DNA from: RGIG8244 sp045639325
GTDB taxonomy: Bacteria; Verrucomicrobiota; Lentisphaeria; Victivallales; UBA1829
Direction: 5' to 3'
Assembly (NCBI GenBank): GCA_045639325.1
Contig: JAZUCU010000057.1
Span: 1-50,814 of the forward strand
Length of the DNA stretch: 50,814 nucleotides
A model generated the notes under the pieces. The model did not search any database. It was not told the DNA's origin and worked only from the letters and a program-made list of their open reading frames with translations. Below, one piece after another: positions 26,526 to 34,883 of this stretch. The position numbers and the translations under genes are program-made. Every line of letters starts with the position of its first letter. The stretch's first letter is position 1.

Positions 26526-27569
26526 ATGAAAAAAGACAGAATTTATAAGCAGATCAAACAGAACATTATTTCCGGCAGTCTCCGGGATGGCGATAAGTTG
26601 CCGACAGAATTCGAATGTATGGAGATTTATCAGGTTTCCAGAGATACGGTGCGCGGCGCATTCAAACTGCTGGAAAAAGAAGGGTATATCAAAAGAGTAA
26701 AATCAAAAGGCACGTTCATCTGCGTGCCGGAAGTCCCGCGGGATAACAAAAATATTTATCTGCTGGTCTCCTGTTACCGCCATTTATCTTATGCCTCTCA
26801 ACATTCCCTGCAGATTATGTTTGATCTGATTGCGGAATGTGCGCTTGCCGGGTGGAATCTGGTTCCGGTGGTATTCTCCCGGACCAATTCCCAAACCGAT
26901 ATCTGGTGGGAAAATCTTTCCCGGTTCAATGCGGAAAGCCGCCTTGTGATCCCCCAGTTCTGGTATTCCCAGTGCTTCAAGAAAATTTCTGCCATGGGGA
27001 CACGGGTCGCTTTCATCAGTAACGATGCGGAAATCTCGGACGACTTAAAGCCCTATACTGCGAACTGGTTTCATTTTGTTGAACAGGATAAAGTTGCGGG
27101 GAGTAAGGCGGTTGATTTTCTTGCAGAGAAGAAATGCAAAAAGATTGCGTTGATGATGAACTGCATGAACGATTCCCGGAATTCGTTGCGTCTGGGCTAT
27201 GAGGACGCGTTGAAAAAACACAACCTGCCTTATTGCGCGTTTCATAATGATGACGACCTGCGGTGTGAGGAAGTGAAACAGTTTTATCAGCAGGAAAAAT
27301 TTGATGGTTTGATTATCCATCTCAGCGAACACCGTCTGCCGAGTAATTGTTCTTTCCGGGAAGCCCTTGGGTTGCCTCCGGATATGCCGATTGTTACGAT
27401 TCCCAGAAACTCAAACGGCAGTTATAATGATTGCGAAAATATTTATGTGGTGGAGTATCAGATCCGCAAAATGTGCCATGACGTGGTATCGTATCTGATT
27501 TCGCCCCAGAATCATGCGGCGGAAAAGTTTTATGAGCCCTACATCCGCCGCAGTGATTTACAGGTGTAA
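26526..27569 (+). CDS. GntR/LacI-hybrid transcriptional regulator
   Basis: The 347-aa protein has a textbook GntR winged helix: MKKDRIYKQIKQNIISGSLR, DGDKLPTEFECMEIYQVSRD, TVRGAFKLLEKEGYIKRVKS and KGTF. A LacI-type sugar-binding half follows (about 75-347, including DLIAECALAGWNLVPVVFSR, KAVDFLAEKKCKKIALMMN and KFDGLIIHLSEH). It is divergent from operon D and is the natural candidate to bind the inverted repeat at 26401-26429. Because the same 17-bp core lies before the lyase locus at 16754-16770, it may control both (inference). AAGG precedes the ATG. Confidence 0.9.
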   Translation: MKKDRIYKQIKQNIISGSLRDGDKLPTEFECMEIYQVSRDTVRGAFKLLEKEGYIKRVKSKGTFICVPEVPRDNKNIYLLVSCYRHLSYASQHSLQIMFDLIAECALAGWNLVPVVFSRTNSQTDIWWENLSRFNAESRLVIPQFWYSQCFKKISAMGTRVAFISNDAEISDDLKPYTANWFHFVEQDKVAGSKAVDFLAEKKCKKIALMMNCMNDSRNSLRLGYEDALKKHNLPYCAFHNDDDLRCEEVKQFYQQEKFDGLIIHLSEHRLPSNCSFREALGLPPDMPIVTIPRNSNGSYNDCENIYVVEYQIRKMCHDVVSYLISPQNHAAEKFYEPYIRRSDLQV

Positions 27570-27597
27570 AACCGGGGCGGATGATTTTACCCCGGTT
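27570..27597. terminator. Hairpin between convergent genes
   Basis: aaccgggg (27570-27577) and ccccggtt (27590-27597) form an 8-bp GC-rich stem with a 12-nt loop, directly after the GntR stop and before the convergent YbjN-like gene. It may act in both directions. U-tracts are poor on both sides. Confidence 0.5.
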
Positions 27598-27610
27598 GGT
27601 TATGATATGA

Positions 27611-28162
27611 TTATTCTTCCACTTCTTCGGAATCACCACTTTCTTCTTCTTCGCTGTCTGCAAAGGGAAGCTCGAAAAGTTCCTTGATGGTTTTGCCATT
27701 TTTTCCACCAAACAGGATTGCAGTAAGAGTTGCCCCGATGCGATGAAGCAGCATCTGACCGATACAAAGCAAATACGGTATTGCAAATTCGCGGTCTTCA
27801 TCACTGTAAAGCAGCATGGCACTGTCAAAGCATATTTCATGTCTCATTACTCCGCTATCGTAATCCAGCAACAAAGACCCCTTGGTTGAGATATTGTTTA
27901 TGCGCATGAAATATTCTGCAACATCCGCATACACTTCCGGCGCAGCATGAATCGGCAATATACATTCACTGACGACGCAGGTATCATAGACCGTGATATT
28001 GAGATACAATTCTACGAATGGACTGCCCACTATGCCGGATACTCTGCAAACAAACTGGTCATTTTCATGCTGCGTATATTCATATATATGGTGTTCGTTA
28101 TGGTGTTCATCAAGATAATTTTTGATGATCTCACAAAGTTTCTTTTTTGTTTCGTTTTCCAT
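27611..28162 (-). CDS. YbjN-like domain protein
   Basis: The 183-aa protein has no signal or membrane segment. The fold signature resembles YbjN-type proteins: an N-terminal helix (KKLCEIIKNYLDEH), beta strands (QFVCRVSGIVG, VELYLNITVYD) and the phrase EYFMRINNISTKGSLLLDYD, then a long C-terminal helix and a very acidic tail (SEEEESGDSEEVEE). YbjN-like proteins are small cytoplasmic proteins of poorly known function, some resembling type III chaperone folds. An ATG at 28171 is too close to the AAAGG, so the ATG at 28162 is preferred. It has no obvious link to the sugar loci. The assignment is moderate. Confidence 0.6.
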   Translation of the reverse strand: MENETKKKLCEIIKNYLDEHHNEHHIYEYTQHENDQFVCRVSGIVGSPFVELYLNITVYDTCVVSECILPIHAAPEVYADVAEYFMRINNISTKGSLLLDYDSGVMRHEICFDSAMLLYSDEDREFAIPYLLCIGQMLLHRIGATLTAILFGGKNGKTIKELFELPFADSEEEESGDSEEVEE

Positions 28163-28324
28163 TTCAGTCATCCTTTCTGTCTTTCGACTTGTTGTTTCTA
28201 CTAACTTACTATCAATGATTGGACATTTTCTGTCACATCCATTTAAAAAAGTTAATTTTTTTGTTAAGTAAGTCTCTAAAAAAAAGGTTTGACTTTTGAG
28301 AAAATCAAAAAAGCATTGATATGA

Positions 28325-29137
28325 TTATAACGCGTGTCCTCCGGAAACTTTTATGATTTGTCCGGTCAGCATTTTTGCCTGGTGACTCGCAAGAAACAGA
28401 ATCGTGTCAGCAATGTCTTCCGGTTGAATCAATTGTCCCATGGGGATGATTGGAAGAACGGCACGCTCCAATTCGTCATCGATCCAACCGGTTTGAGTCG
28501 GGCCGGGTGCGACACAATTCACTGTAATTCCGTATTTTGCCACTTCCAGCGCAACACTGCGGGTGAGTGCTTCCATTGCCGCTTTGCTGGCTCCATAAGT
28601 GATTTGACCGGCAAAAATCTGGGCTGCATCGGTGGAAAGATTGATGATTCGCCCGGAATCGCCACGATGATTGACAAATTCACCCGTCATTAAAATACTG
28701 CCTTTGACGTTGACTGCAAAGGTATCGTCAATAACCTGCGGTGTGATTTTTTCGATGGTATCCAATCCATCCACATCGCAATCCGCAGCGTTATTGACCA
28801 ATATATCAACTCTGCCAAACCGTTCCAGAACAGCGGAATAGATATTTTTGACTGCATTCTCATCGGAAATATCGCTTTCCAGAATCAAATAATCGGCTTG
28901 CAGTTTTTTGAGTTCAACTTCCACCGCATCCGCATTGCCGGCATTGGCCTGATAATATCGGTCCGGTCCGTTTTGATCTGCTTTTGCTGCATCAAAACTT
29001 CGTGCGATCTTCTTGTATACCAGTACCACTTTCGCGCCTTCCCGTGCAAAAGCCAATGCGGTTGTTGCGCCGATTCCCTGGGGATTATTGGCGCCGGTGA
29101 TCAAAGCAACTTTATTTTTCAAACCATAATCGATCAT
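28325..29137 (-). CDS. Short-chain dehydrogenase/reductase (SDR) family oxidoreductase
   Basis: The 270-aa protein from the start at 29137 has GAGG 10 nt upstream; a longer frame to 29197 has no ribosome site. The Rossmann signature is ALITGANNPQGIGATTA (about 11-27), the NAG-type motif appears as VDILVNNAADCD, and the catalytic pair is Y181-G-A-S-K185. The C-terminus SGGHAL is typical. The ANNPQGIG form, with an insert before GIG, recalls enoyl-ACP-reductase-like or 3-oxoacyl-reductase-like SDRs. It would use NAD(P)H on a hydroxyl or keto substrate in the cytoplasm. It stands alone, upstream of the YbjN-like gene and divergent from locus F. Confidence 0.85.
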   Translation of the reverse strand: MIDYGLKNKVALITGANNPQGIGATTALAFAREGAKVVLVYKKIARSFDAAKADQNGPDRYYQANAGNADAVEVELKKLQADYLILESDISDENAVKNIYSAVLERFGRVDILVNNAADCDVDGLDTIEKITPQVIDDTFAVNVKGSILMTGEFVNHRGDSGRIINLSTDAAQIFAGQITYGASKAAMEALTRSVALEVAKYGITVNCVAPGPTQTGWIDDELERAVLPIIPMGQLIQPEDIADTILFLASHQAKMLTGQIIKVSGGHAL

Positions 29138-29252
29138 GATATGCAGCCTCATATTTTTCTTCTGGTGATACAATACATCCTGCCCCACATAATTCAAGCT
29201 CTTTGCGGAAAAAACGGCTTAAAAAGTCGGGGAGAAATTCCGATGTATAACA

Positions 29253-29280
29253 TTGAAAAGTGTGGAATATATGCTATTGT
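29253..29280 (+). promoter_or_regulatory. Candidate promoter of locus F
   Basis: TTGAAA (29253-29258), a 16-bp spacer and TGC-TATTGT (extended -10, 29275-29280) lie 74 bp before the esterase start. atgctattgta (29271-29281) is shared with 16748-16758 at the lyase locus, but the full 17-bp core and dyad are absent. Confidence 0.5.
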
Positions 29281-29353
29281 ACTGTATGGACGGGTGTAAA
29301 TGCAGTCGTGCCCGATAGAAATTATGCACAGCAGACCGTGGAGGTGCAGTAAT

Positions 29354-30412
29354 ATGAAAACGTCAGAAGAAATGTTTCTTGAGAAAATAGCTCACGGATT
29401 TGCCGAAATCGTAAAAGATGATGACGGTTCATTCCGTTTGTTCCGTGTGCCTTGCGCTTTATTGCCAAAACTGGGCGCAAGAGTCAATATCCGCTGTTAT
29501 CATCCGGCAGGCGGGGAATTGCGGTTCCGTATGAAAGATACTCCGGTCAGCTTTACGTTACGGCGAATCACAGAGCCGGATTCCAAAATTCACGATGCAA
29601 CATCTGCTATCCCCGTGGGCATTTTCCATGGCGATTATCAATATGCCTGGCGGATGCTCAACGATGGCGATACGAAAATCACAGTCATGCCGTTCCCCGA
29701 TGCCAGCGGAATTCTGCACCGGAATCGATATCGTTTCAATCCGGATCTGACCCGGATCATTCTGCCGCCGTTTGTGGAAGTGCGTGTGATCGACTGGGAA
29801 GGAGATATGGAGCCGCCGCAACCGGAAGATGTTCCAGACGTGCAGCTTCTGTCATACGGATCATCTATTACACAAGGTGCGTATTCCGTATTGGGCGATG
29901 GCACTTATCCGGCGGTGCTGGCGCGTGAACTTGGCGTCGACGTCTGTAATCTGGGCTTTGGCGGCGGTGCGACGCTGGAAACAGAAATTGCGGAGTGGAT
30001 GGTCAGCCGTACGGATTGGCATTTTGCCACATTGGAAATGGGCATCAACGTATTCAATCTTTCGCCCGATGAGTTCCGCGACCGTGTCCGCAACTTCCTT
30101 GCGCCTTTTGCCGCAGACCCGCTGAAACGGACGGTGTTCACCCTTGATATGCTGCCGGCATCAAGTCATTTTACTCCGAATGAAGAAGTGATTCAGAAAG
30201 CCGCTGCATTCAACCGTATTGTAAACGAAGAAACGGCGGCGACGGGCAACCCTGGTATGATTTCCCTGCCTTACCATTCTCTGTTGACCAGGGCGGCGGA
30301 TTATTCGACCGATATTCTTCATCCTGCAGCACATGCGTTTGAAAAGATCGGCTGCGGACTGGCGGAAATGATCCGGAAGTATCATCTGTCGATTCTGGCA
30401 AGTTGCGGATGA
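29354..30412 (+). CDS. SGNH/GDSL-type carbohydrate esterase, cytoplasmic
   Basis: The 352-aa protein from the ATG at 29354 has GGAGGT upstream; an ATG at 29300 has no such site. An N-terminal beta-sandwich (about 1-155) precedes an SGNH hydrolase domain with YGS-S171-ITQGA (block I, catalytic Ser), GFGGGATLE (block II Gly), EMGINVFN (block III, Asn in GIN) and D320-ILH323 (catalytic Asp and His). The layout, with a jelly-roll before the hydrolase, resembles CE2/CE3-like acetyl-xylan or acetyl-mannan esterases. No signal peptide is seen, so it probably deacetylates imported oligosaccharides. It heads locus F, before a GH5-like hydrolase and a sugar acetyltransferase. Confidence 0.82.
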   Translation: MKTSEEMFLEKIAHGFAEIVKDDDGSFRLFRVPCALLPKLGARVNIRCYHPAGGELRFRMKDTPVSFTLRRITEPDSKIHDATSAIPVGIFHGDYQYAWRMLNDGDTKITVMPFPDASGILHRNRYRFNPDLTRIILPPFVEVRVIDWEGDMEPPQPEDVPDVQLLSYGSSITQGAYSVLGDGTYPAVLARELGVDVCNLGFGGGATLETEIAEWMVSRTDWHFATLEMGINVFNLSPDEFRDRVRNFLAPFAADPLKRTVFTLDMLPASSHFTPNEEVIQKAAAFNRIVNEETAATGNPGMISLPYHSLLTRAADYSTDILHPAAHAFEKIGCGLAEMIRKYHLSILASCG

Positions 30413-30425
30413 TTGCGGAAAAGGT

Positions 30426-30453
30426 TTGCAATTTTCTGATTTTATGATATGTT
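30426..30453 (+). promoter_or_regulatory. Possible internal promoter before the GH5-like gene
   Basis: TTGCAA (30426-30431) and TATGTT (30448-30453) are spaced by 16 bp in the 83-bp gap between the esterase and GH5-like genes. The match is modest; the gene could also be read from the upstream promoter. Confidence 0.3.
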
Positions 30454-30495
30454 ATACGCAAAACTGAAATATAAATACAAAACAGAGGTTAAACT

Positions 30496-32319
30496 ATGAG
30501 CAGTTTTCTCCCCGGATTTACGGAATTTTCTGTCGGTTGCAATTATTGGGCATCTCATGCCGGAATCAGCATGTGGCATCAGTGGGATTTGGCGGAAGTC
30601 GAAAAAGATTTTGCCGCGATGAAAGATGCCGGAATGAATACCGTCCGGCTGTTCCCCCTGTGGTCCGATTTTCAGCCAGTACAATTCGCTTATGGTCAGC
30701 GCGGCATTCCTGCGGAATTTGTGTTTGCCGATGGTTCTGCGCTCCCCGCGAAAGGACTCGGTCATTACGGATTGAGTGAAGTCATGATCCAGCGGTTCCG
30801 TCAGGTTGCAGACCTTGCGGAAAAATATGATATCAAGCTGATTGTTGCGCTGTTGACCGGCTGGATGAGTGGTGCCTGGTTTGTTCCGCCTGCGCTTTAC
30901 GGGAAAGATTTGTTCTCCGATCCCGTTGCGTTGAAACTGGAAACCCTGTTTATCCGCGGATTCGTGGGTGCATTGAAAGATCACAAAGCCATTGCCGCAT
31001 GGGAGCCGGGGAACGAATGTAACTGTCTTGGCGAAGCACCGGCAAATGCCGCAACCAGTTGGAACTGGCTGAATATGATTGCATCCACTATCCGGCTTGC
31101 CGACCCGACCCGCCCGGTATTCACCGGTATGCACGGTGCAACCAATAATCCGGATTCCAATTGGAACATGGTCGATCAGGGTGAACTCTATGATGCCTTG
31201 ACAACCCATCCTTATCCCGCCTTTACGGAACATTGCGGCAAGAGCGCATTGAATACCATCCCTGCGATTTATCATGCAACGGCGGAAACGCTTTATTATG
31301 CAGGCGGTTCCGGTAAATGTGCATTCATTGAAGAAATCGGATCGTTCGGACCGGGCTATCTCTCAGACGAACGGACAGAAAAATATGCGTATAACGTCCT
31401 GTATTCCGCCTGGGCACACGGTTTGCGCTCTGTTCTCTGGTGGTGCGGCTTCTCCTTTGACCGCTGCCCGGAACAGTATCCGTACCGTTGGATTGCCATG
31501 GAGCGGGAACTCGGCGCATTGGATTCCTATCGTAATCCCGGTGGAACGGCACGGGCGATGAAGAAATTCCGTGCAGATCTGGCTGCTCTCCCGTTCAAAG
31601 AATTGCCGCCGCGCAAAGTAGATGCCGTTGTGATTACGACTTCTGACGGTGATGCCTGGCGTGCGGTTTACGGTTCCTTCATGTTGAGCAAAGGAGCAGG
31701 TTTTGAAGTGGAATATTGCAATATCGCCACGGTTGACGAATTGCCGGAAAGCAAATTCTACATCATCCCGGCAATCAGCGGTTTCAATGCGCTCCATTAC
31801 AAGAAATATCAGATGCTGCTGAAAAAAGCGGAAGAAGGCGCAACGGTCTTCTTCTCTGCCTCAACCGCCATGCTGCAGCCCTTCGTCCAGCCTTTCGGCT
31901 GCGCTATCGAATACTGTACTGAAGTGCCGGAAGATGTGACATTCCGCGTGGATGGCATTGACCGTGACTATCAGATCACCCGTGCTTGCGGCAGAGTGTT
32001 GAAAGTCATTGATTGCGATGTGCTTGCAAAAGATATTAATGGCAATCCCCAGATGATTCGACGCGCCTATGGAAAAGGTCAGTTGATTTATCTCAACGTT
32101 GCGCCTGAACTTGCGGAACTTTCCTTTGAAAACGGCTACTATCAGATTTACCGGAAAGCCGCAGAACTGGCAGGGATCACCTGTCCGGAAAAAGCCCCGG
32201 AAATCGGTGTGACGAAGCACGTCTTTGCCGATGGTAAAACGTTGCAGATCCGGATCAATTATGCCGATTATCCGGTTGCAGATATGGAAGCCAACGGCGT
32301 GAAACTGGAGTACGTATGA
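30496..32319 (+). CDS. GH5-like (clan GH-A) glycoside hydrolase, cytoplasmic
   Basis: The 607-aa protein has no signal peptide. The (beta/alpha)8 barrel opens with FSVGCNYWASHAGISMWHQW and MKDAGMNTVRLFPLWSDFQP. The acid/base is in WEPGN173-E174, the substrate-binding HPY is at 238-240, and the nucleophile is in FIEE280-IG. This matches mannanase- or glucosidase-like GH5 and related GH-A enzymes. About 200 residues after the barrel (from about 370) form a trimerisation-like domain similar to that of GH42 enzymes. GAGG precedes the ATG. The final ATGA overlaps the acetyltransferase start, so the two are translationally coupled. It probably trims imported beta-linked oligosaccharides. Confidence 0.82.
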   Translation: MSSFLPGFTEFSVGCNYWASHAGISMWHQWDLAEVEKDFAAMKDAGMNTVRLFPLWSDFQPVQFAYGQRGIPAEFVFADGSALPAKGLGHYGLSEVMIQRFRQVADLAEKYDIKLIVALLTGWMSGAWFVPPALYGKDLFSDPVALKLETLFIRGFVGALKDHKAIAAWEPGNECNCLGEAPANAATSWNWLNMIASTIRLADPTRPVFTGMHGATNNPDSNWNMVDQGELYDALTTHPYPAFTEHCGKSALNTIPAIYHATAETLYYAGGSGKCAFIEEIGSFGPGYLSDERTEKYAYNVLYSAWAHGLRSVLWWCGFSFDRCPEQYPYRWIAMERELGALDSYRNPGGTARAMKKFRADLAALPFKELPPRKVDAVVITTSDGDAWRAVYGSFMLSKGAGFEVEYCNIATVDELPESKFYIIPAISGFNALHYKKYQMLLKKAEEGATVFFSASTAMLQPFVQPFGCAIEYCTEVPEDVTFRVDGIDRDYQITRACGRVLKVIDCDVLAKDINGNPQMIRRAYGKGQLIYLNVAPELAELSFENGYYQIYRKAAELAGITCPEKAPEIGVTKHVFADGKTLQIRINYADYPVADMEANGVKLEYV

Positions 32320-32912
32320 CGGAAAAAGAAAAAGCCCATGCCGGGTATCTGTATGATGCCAATAATGATCCGGAAATCGGCGAAGATCATCTGAAAGCCA
32401 TGGAACTCTGCCATGCGGCAAATTATCTTCCGCCACGTCAGTTGGAAAAACGGCATGAAATTTACCGTGAACTGCTGGCGAAAACGCCGGAGAAGTTTTA
32501 TATTGAACCGCCGTTTTTCTGCGGATTCGGGTACAATATTGAGATCGGTGAGAATTTTTACGCCAATCACAATTGCGTGATTCTGGATAATGTGAAAGTC
32601 ACCTTCGGCGATAACGTTTTCATTGCCCCCGATTGCGGTTTTTATACCGCCGGACACCCTTTTGACATTGAACAGAGAAACAGCGGTCTGGAATATGCGT
32701 TCCCGATTCACGTCGGCAACAACGTCTGGATCGGGGGGCATACGACGGTGCTTCCCGGCGTGACCATTGGCGATGGCACGGTGATCGGAGCCGGGAGTGT
32801 GGTAACGAAAGATATTCCGTCTGGCGTTCTGGCGGCAGGGAATCCCTGCAAGGTGATCCGTAAACTCACTGCCGCCGACAAAGAAAAATACAAGATTTTT
32901 GAAGAACGCTGA
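32316..32912 (+). CDS. Sugar O-acetyltransferase, maltose/galactoside acetyltransferase-like
   Basis: The 198-aa protein has an N-terminal Mac-type helical cap (MTEKEKAHAGYLYDANNDPE) followed by left-handed beta-helix hexapeptides (NIEIGENFYANHNCVILDNV, VTFGDNVFIAPDC, IHVGNNVWIGGHTTVLPGVT, IGDGTVIGAGSVVTKDIPSG). The catalytic His lies in FYTAGHPFD, and AAGNPCKVIR closes the domain. Such enzymes transfer acetyl from acetyl-CoA to free sugars in the cytoplasm. Next to an esterase and a hydrolase it may mark non-metabolised sugars for export or adjust acetylation. It overlaps the GH5 gene by 4 bp. Its stop abuts the stop of the convergent GH36-like gene with no gap. Confidence 0.92.
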   Translation: MTEKEKAHAGYLYDANNDPEIGEDHLKAMELCHAANYLPPRQLEKRHEIYRELLAKTPEKFYIEPPFFCGFGYNIEIGENFYANHNCVILDNVKVTFGDNVFIAPDCGFYTAGHPFDIEQRNSGLEYAFPIHVGNNVWIGGHTTVLPGVTIGDGTVIGAGSVVTKDIPSGVLAAGNPCKVIRKLTAADKEKYKIFEER

Positions 32913-34883
32913 TTACTTTCTTTTCAAAATCGCATAGCCCGGTGCAGAGTCAAGAATGATTTCGCCGTCCGCCAGTTGGGCATCGCCGGCAAGCAATGTC
33001 CAATCACCATCGATTTTGAAACATCCGCAAGGCGCATCTTTTTCCCGGTACAATGCAAGGAATTGCGTTGTGCCGGTTTCGTCTTTTGCTGCCAGTCCGG
33101 TCAAGCTGCGGGATGTTGGAACCTCGCCAACCGGGAAGATTTCACAGGCAAAGATTTCATCCCGGTACTGCTTATGCAATTCCATCATCCGGCGGCAGAT
33201 ATCCTGTTGATCGGCAGGGACAAGGGACGGTGCGAACCAGAGGAGCGGATTGCCGAAAAATGCAACCGCCATCCAATAATCCCAGGGGTATACATCGGGG
33301 CTGGATTCGCCTTTTTGCGCATAAAATTCCGGCTTGATGTCGCCCGGATAGGGAATTTCAATCTGCAATGATTGCAAACGGGTGTATTCTGCCAGATGCC
33401 AGACACTCCGCAGAGTCCGCTCCGGGTGATAGCCGATTCCGGCAAACAGATAACGGTTTTCCAAAAACAGATTGCCGTGTTCCAGCAGCATGAAAAAGCC
33501 GCCGCGCATTCCGGCAGTCACATCCAGATTGAAAAAGATTTCCCTGTTTGACCGTTCCCGGACGATCTGCAGCATCCGGGTAAACTTCTGTTCGGCGTCA
33601 TAACTGCTGAAATAAGCACCGTCGATCTTGAACAGCCGGAAGTTGTATTGACGGTAGAAATTCAAAATCAGCTCTGCAAATTCCTCACAATCCTGATACG
33701 CAAAATTGCTGCTGGGAGCAATCCACAATGCCAGTTCAACGCCACATTTTTCCGCAATCCGGCAAAGAGAATTGAAACTGCCGTCTTCCAGCCGTTCCGG
33801 GGAAATGGACCAGTAATCGTTCAACTGGACCGCCAGATTTTTCACGGTGATGTCACGGAACAATCCATTCTGCCAGTGATCGTCGATCTGATAATAATCG
33901 GCACCGCATTTTGCACTGGATCGTACTTCATCCTTGAGGAACTGCTTGGAGACCAACGCAGGGAATCTGCCGCATCCCCAGGCATTTGCAACAATGCCAC
34001 GACGCAGTTTGCCATAATCAAAACGGGTGCGGAGATAACGCTTCAACAACCAGCGCGCTTCTTCCTGTGAATGATAAATCCCGATTGCGTTGCGGTAGGA
34101 AATATATTCCTTGCCCAATTCCAGTTCGCCGGGGATGACTCCCCAGCAGAGACTGCGCAAATCCTGATCCTGCGTCAACGCAAAATCATAGTCCTGATAC
34201 TCCCGACGTTCCTGAGAGGGCGGCGCTTCCTGCAGAATCATGAATCCGGTATCCTCTTCATTGCCGCAATACAGCAGATTGCCGGAGAATTCTGTGCCGG
34301 AAGTGATGACATGTTCCCGTACCGGTTCATCCTGCACATCGGTGTGACCGGCAAATTCAATACAGCGTTTCACCCGGAATCCTTCCGCCGGATGGAGCGT
34401 ATCGAGAATGGGTAGATCGAAACTGCCGGAATTGAGCAGATAATCGTTGCGCAAGGATTTCCGGGCATTGATGAACCCGGATGGCAGCACGGAAAGCGTG
34501 ATCCGGTTCCGCAAGCCGAACATTGCCAGATCAGGGTAGATAAAGAACTCCCGCACCAGCTTTGTCCGGCTGTTCTGTTCGGTCATAACAACAGAGACGG
34601 CAAGATGATCGCCTTCGAAGGGCAAATCTTTCTGAATGATTGCAGTTACGGCATCCAGTTTCCATTCCCGCGCATCAGGGACAAACGCATACATGTCGTA
34701 AAGAACGCAGTCGATATGACTTACATTTTCTGCGGCAAGTTTTGTACCTTTTCCATCGGTCAATTCTGCGGTATGGGATGATTGCTCTGTGAAGAAGATT
34801 TTCCGCTTGAATCCGTGATTCCCGAATGTAAGTGTTGTTTCATCCCATTCCGCAAAACAATCCCGGAAAACGATCGATTTCAT
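32913..34883 (-). CDS. GH36-like alpha-galactosidase, cytoplasmic
   Basis: The 656-aa protein has no signal peptide. An N-terminal beta-sandwich (about 1-290) precedes a clan GH-D barrel with RGIVANAWGCGRFP, ADYYQIDDHWQNG (substrate-binding DD), CGVELALWIAPS and the nucleophile strand FRLFKIDGAYFSS. In GH36 the Asp in the KxD motif is the nucleophile. The barrel is followed by a small beta domain ending in SAPGYAILKRK. It overlaps the upstream DUF4838 gene by 4 bp (ATGA) and is the last gene of operon G. It would remove alpha-galactosyl or similar alpha-linked groups from imported oligosaccharides. Exact specificity (galactose or N-acetylgalactosamine) is unclear. Confidence 0.8.
   Translation of the reverse strand: MKSIVFRDCFAEWDETTLTFGNHGFKRKIFFTEQSSHTAELTDGKGTKLAAENVSHIDCVLYDMYAFVPDAREWKLDAVTAIIQKDLPFEGDHLAVSVVMTEQNSRTKLVREFFIYPDLAMFGLRNRITLSVLPSGFINARKSLRNDYLLNSGSFDLPILDTLHPAEGFRVKRCIEFAGHTDVQDEPVREHVITSGTEFSGNLLYCGNEEDTGFMILQEAPPSQERREYQDYDFALTQDQDLRSLCWGVIPGELELGKEYISYRNAIGIYHSQEEARWLLKRYLRTRFDYGKLRRGIVANAWGCGRFPALVSKQFLKDEVRSSAKCGADYYQIDDHWQNGLFRDITVKNLAVQLNDYWSISPERLEDGSFNSLCRIAEKCGVELALWIAPSSNFAYQDCEEFAELILNFYRQYNFRLFKIDGAYFSSYDAEQKFTRMLQIVRERSNREIFFNLDVTAGMRGGFFMLLEHGNLFLENRYLFAGIGYHPERTLRSVWHLAEYTRLQSLQIEIPYPGDIKPEFYAQKGESSPDVYPWDYWMAVAFFGNPLLWFAPSLVPADQQDICRRMMELHKQYRDEIFACEIFPVGEVPTSRSLTGLAAKDETGTTQFLALYREKDAPCGCFKIDGDWTLLAGDAQLADGEIILDSAPGYAILKRK

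Noticed and set aside
27394..27840. 148-codon frame on the minus strand overlapping the GntR and YbjN-like genes
   Set aside because: It overlaps two supported genes in other frames and has no ribosome site.
28172..28324. Possible small RNA or riboswitch in the gap before the YbjN-like gene
   Set aside because: AT-rich with no stable fold or conserved motif that I could see; more likely just the gene's promoter region.
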